A stretch of 64,000 nucleotides of DNA from the NCBI RefSeq assembly GCF_001513955.1, contig NZ_KQ948145.1:772212-836211 (forward strand), given 5' to 3'. Both the position numbers and the translations under genes were made by a program. Shown here one piece after another: positions 62,149 through 64,000 of this stretch (position 1 is its first letter; each line of letters begins with the position of its first letter). The DNA comes from Streptomyces pseudovenezuelae. Its GTDB lineage: Bacteria; Actinomycetota; Actinomycetes; Streptomycetales; Streptomycetaceae. The notes beneath the pieces are model-generated. The model was given only the letters and a program-made list of their open reading frames with translations. It did no database searches and had not been told where the DNA came from.

Positions 62149-62991
62149 TCAGGTGGGGTTGGTGCTCGACTGTGACAGGAGGGACTTGAAGTCCGCGGTG
62201 TCCGCGGCCGGCGGCTTCCGTACGGCGACCGGGACGCCGTAGTCGCTGTAGTGGGCGGTCTGGGTCACCCTGCCGTTCGCCGTGCTGGTCTTCTCGACCT
62301 TCTTGACCAGCAGGTTCTTCTCGTTGATCCAGATGTCGAGGGTCTCGGCGGTGACGTCGGCGTTCTGGAGGCGCTGCCGGAGTTCGGTGTCGGTGACGTC
62401 CTCGACGTCGACGGTGCCGGAGTAGTGCGTGGTGGTCCGGCCGTCCACGGTCTCCCGGCCGAGCGCGCGCACGTCGTCGGAGTCCAGCAGCAGCCGCACC
62501 GACTGGTTCGGGGTGGTGGAGCGCATCTGGTCGGCGAGGTCGGCGCCCCCGCCGAGGCTCTTCAGGTCGTCGTAGGCGTATCTGAGCCAGTGCCTGCCGC
62601 CTGTCTTCTCGGCGAAGGTGTCACCCATGTGCGCGTAGTAGGCGTCGGCGAGGTAGCGGGCCTCCATGGACGTGACGCCGAGAGCGCGCATCGTCTCGGC
62701 CGCGGTGCCGCCGGTGTAGGCGATGGTGAGGGCCCCGGAGAGGCCGTCACGCCAAGCGAGGACGCCGTCGGCGGTGAGGGACAGCTGGGTGCCCATCACC
62801 GTGGTGGAACTCACCCGGGCGGTCCGGGCCCGCTCGGTGGCGCGCTCCGCGGCACGCAGGGCCGGGAGGGAGGCGGGGGCCGAGGCCGCGCGCCCGCGCT
62901 CCGCGGGCCGGTCGGAGGAGCCGGAGGACGTACAGGCGGCGAGTCCCGCCAGTGCGGCGGCCGTGGTGAGCCAGACCGTCGTCCTCTTCAT
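62149..62991 (-). CDS. LppX/LprAFG-like lipoprotein, paralogue
   Basis: The 280-residue protein begins MKRTTVWLTTAAALAGLAAC with a clear lipobox (GLAAC). It shares with the following gene the sequence types HYSGTVDVEDV, WINEKNLLVKKVEK and the C-terminal HYSDYGVPVAVRKPPAADTA, matching [18 protein letters not shown] there. The tandem pair lies between rplA and rplJ, an unusual place for lipoproteins but, from memory, also seen in S. coelicolor. Confidence 0.85.
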   Translation of the reverse strand: MKRTTVWLTTAAALAGLAACTSSGSSDRPAERGRAASAPASLPALRAAERATERARTARVSSTTVMGTQLSLTADGVLAWRDGLSGALTIAYTGGTAAETMRALGVTSMEARYLADAYYAHMGDTFAEKTGGRHWLRYAYDDLKSLGGGADLADQMRSTTPNQSVRLLLDSDDVRALGRETVDGRTTTHYSGTVDVEDVTDTELRQRLQNADVTAETLDIWINEKNLLVKKVEKTSTANGRVTQTAHYSDYGVPVAVRKPPAADTADFKSLLSQSSTNPT

Positions 62992-63055
62992 GCGTCCCCC
63001 TGGTGCAAGTGCCCTGCTCGCACGCTAACTCAGAGCACAGTCCCCGCACATGGGA

Positions 63056-63089
63056 ACGGGCCCCGCACCTCGGAGGGTGCGGGGCCCGT
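63056..63089 (-). terminator. Terminator after rplKA
   Basis: Perfect 14-bp stem ACGGGCCCCGCACC (63056-63069) and its complement (63076-63089), 16 bases after the rplA stop. Confidence 0.82.
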
Positions 63090-63104
63090 GAACCTGCCGG
63101 TGTC

Positions 63105-63830
63105 TCAGACCGCGGCCGGGTCCTCCTCGACGAGGAGGTTGCGGGTGCGGTTGGAGTCGAGCGGAATGCCGGGGCCCATCGTGGTGCTGATGGCGGCCTT
63201 CTTGATGTAACGACCCTTGGCGGCGGACGGCTTCAGACGGAGGATCTCCTCCAGCGCCGCGCCGTAGTTCTCCACCAGCTTGGTGTCGTCGAACGACGTC
63301 TTGCCGATGATGAAGTGCAGGTTCGAGTGCTTGTCGACGCGGAACTCGATCTTGCCGCCCTTGATGTCGTTGACAGCCTTGGTGACATCGGGGGTGACGG
63401 TGCCGGTCTTGGGGTTCGGCATGAGACCACGGGGACCGAGCACGCGGCCGAGGCGGCCGACCTTGCCCATGAGGTCCGGGGTGGCGACGACGGCGTCGAA
63501 GTCCAGACGGCCCTTCGACACCTCGTCGATGAGCTCGTCGGCGCCGACGATGTCGGCGCCCGCGGCACGAGCGGCCTCGGCACGGTCACCGGTCGCGAAG
63601 ACCAGGACCCGGGCGGTCTTACCGGTGCCGTGCGGGAGGTTCACGGTGCCACGGACCATCTGGTCGGCCTTGCGCGGGTCTACACCCAGACGGAAGGCGA
63701 CCTCGACGGTGCCGTCGAACTTCGACGTGGAGGTCTCCTTGGCGAGACGGACGGCCTCGAGCGGGGCGTACAGCTTCTCCCGGTCGATCTTCTCGTCCGC
63801 AGCGCGAAGGGCCTTGCTGCGCTTGCTCAC
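63105..63830 (-). CDS. rplA: 50S ribosomal protein L1
   Basis: L1 forms the mobile stalk at the E site and represses the L11-L1 operon in E. coli. The 241-residue product from GTG 63830 starts [19 protein letters not shown], with AGGAGCAGTT directly upstream. It has the [16 protein letters not shown] signature. A longer frame upstream is rejected. Confidence 0.98.
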   Translation of the reverse strand: MSKRSKALRAADEKIDREKLYAPLEAVRLAKETSTSKFDGTVEVAFRLGVDPRKADQMVRGTVNLPHGTGKTARVLVFATGDRAEAARAAGADIVGADELIDEVSKGRLDFDAVVATPDLMGKVGRLGRVLGPRGLMPNPKTGTVTPDVTKAVNDIKGGKIEFRVDKHSNLHFIIGKTSFDDTKLVENYGAALEEILRLKPSAAKGRYIKKAAISTTMGPGIPLDSNRTRNLLVEEDPAAV

Positions 63831-63916
63831 AACTGCTCCTGTGTGTTCTGAAAGGAGTCGTGGTACGGGCCGAGCAGGCCCTGCCACTTCTGCTTGAGGT
63901 GTACGGGGGGTGGGGC

Positions 63917-64000
63917 TCAGCCCTCGACCGTGACGCCCATGGAACGCGCGGTACCGGCGATGATCTTCGCGGCGGCGTCCAGGTCGTTGGCGTTGAGGTC
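63917..64000 (-). CDS. rplK: 50S ribosomal protein L11, C-terminal fragment (cut by window end)
   Basis: The last 27 residues read [20 protein letters not shown] then MGVTVEG and stop, the C-terminus of L11, which binds the GTPase-associated centre of 23S rRNA. The rest lies beyond the window. It is 86 bases upstream of rplA, the usual order. Confidence 0.93.
   Translation of the reverse strand, partial: DLNANDLDAAAKIIAGTARSMGVTVEG

Overview
The window is a high-GC actinobacterial chromosome segment, almost certainly Streptomyces. The evidence is the extreme GC bias at third codon positions, the frequent GTG/TTG starts, and a protein set (RpoB, RpoC, RpoA, S12, L13, L1 and others) that reads like Streptomyces orthologues. 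All assignments come from reading the sequence; no database search was run.

Left end (1-12.3 kb, mostly + strand). A 1541-residue secreted or membrane-anchored protein (549-5174) has a ricin-type lectin domain, a very long alanine-rich coiled coil and a C-terminal deaminase-like toxin domain. The next gene overlaps it by 8 bases and is a likely immunity gene, and a strong terminator closes the pair. A CbrC/UPF0167-family gene whose 5' end appears frameshifted follows. Then come coaA and a DUF389 membrane protein, and on the - strand glmM and rplM-rpsI, and on the + strand a small membrane-anchored protein.

Polysaccharide island (12.3-25.7 kb). Seven - strand genes form one operon: a cellulose-synthase-like processive glycosyltransferase, a GH26-type lipoprotein, two polytopic membrane proteins (one GT39-like), a UDP-sugar dehydrogenase, a polyprenyl-phosphate-sugar synthase-like GT2 and a GtrA flippase-like protein. 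Most junctions are 4-base ATGA overlaps, implying translational coupling. A 1468-residue secreted beta-propeller/Ig-like protein is transcribed divergently. Together they look like a system for making, exporting and handling an exopolysaccharide. The island lies between truA and rplM, inside otherwise conserved housekeeping order.

Translation/transcription core (25.7-64 kb, all - strand). In order of transcription: rplK(partial)-rplA; two LppX-like lipoprotein genes; rplJ-rplL; rpoB-rpoC; a DUF1707/DUF4190 membrane protein; rpsL-rpsG-fusA-tuf; an acyltransferase, a small membrane protein and a secreted protein; the S10-spc cluster (rpsJ through rplO); secY-adk-map; infA-rpmJ-rpsM-rpsK-rpoA-rplQ; truA. 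rpsD is not in its usual place between rpsK and rpoA. Strong stem-loops separate the units. A 25-base hairpin element is repeated exactly in the leaders of rpsJ and rpsL, suggesting shared control of the two operons.

No tRNA, rRNA, CRISPR array, insertion sequence or prophage gene was recognised. The least-described parts are the deaminase toxin/immunity cassette with its CbrC-like neighbour, the coupled polysaccharide operon with its divergent giant secreted partner, and the twin leader hairpins of rpsJ and rpsL.
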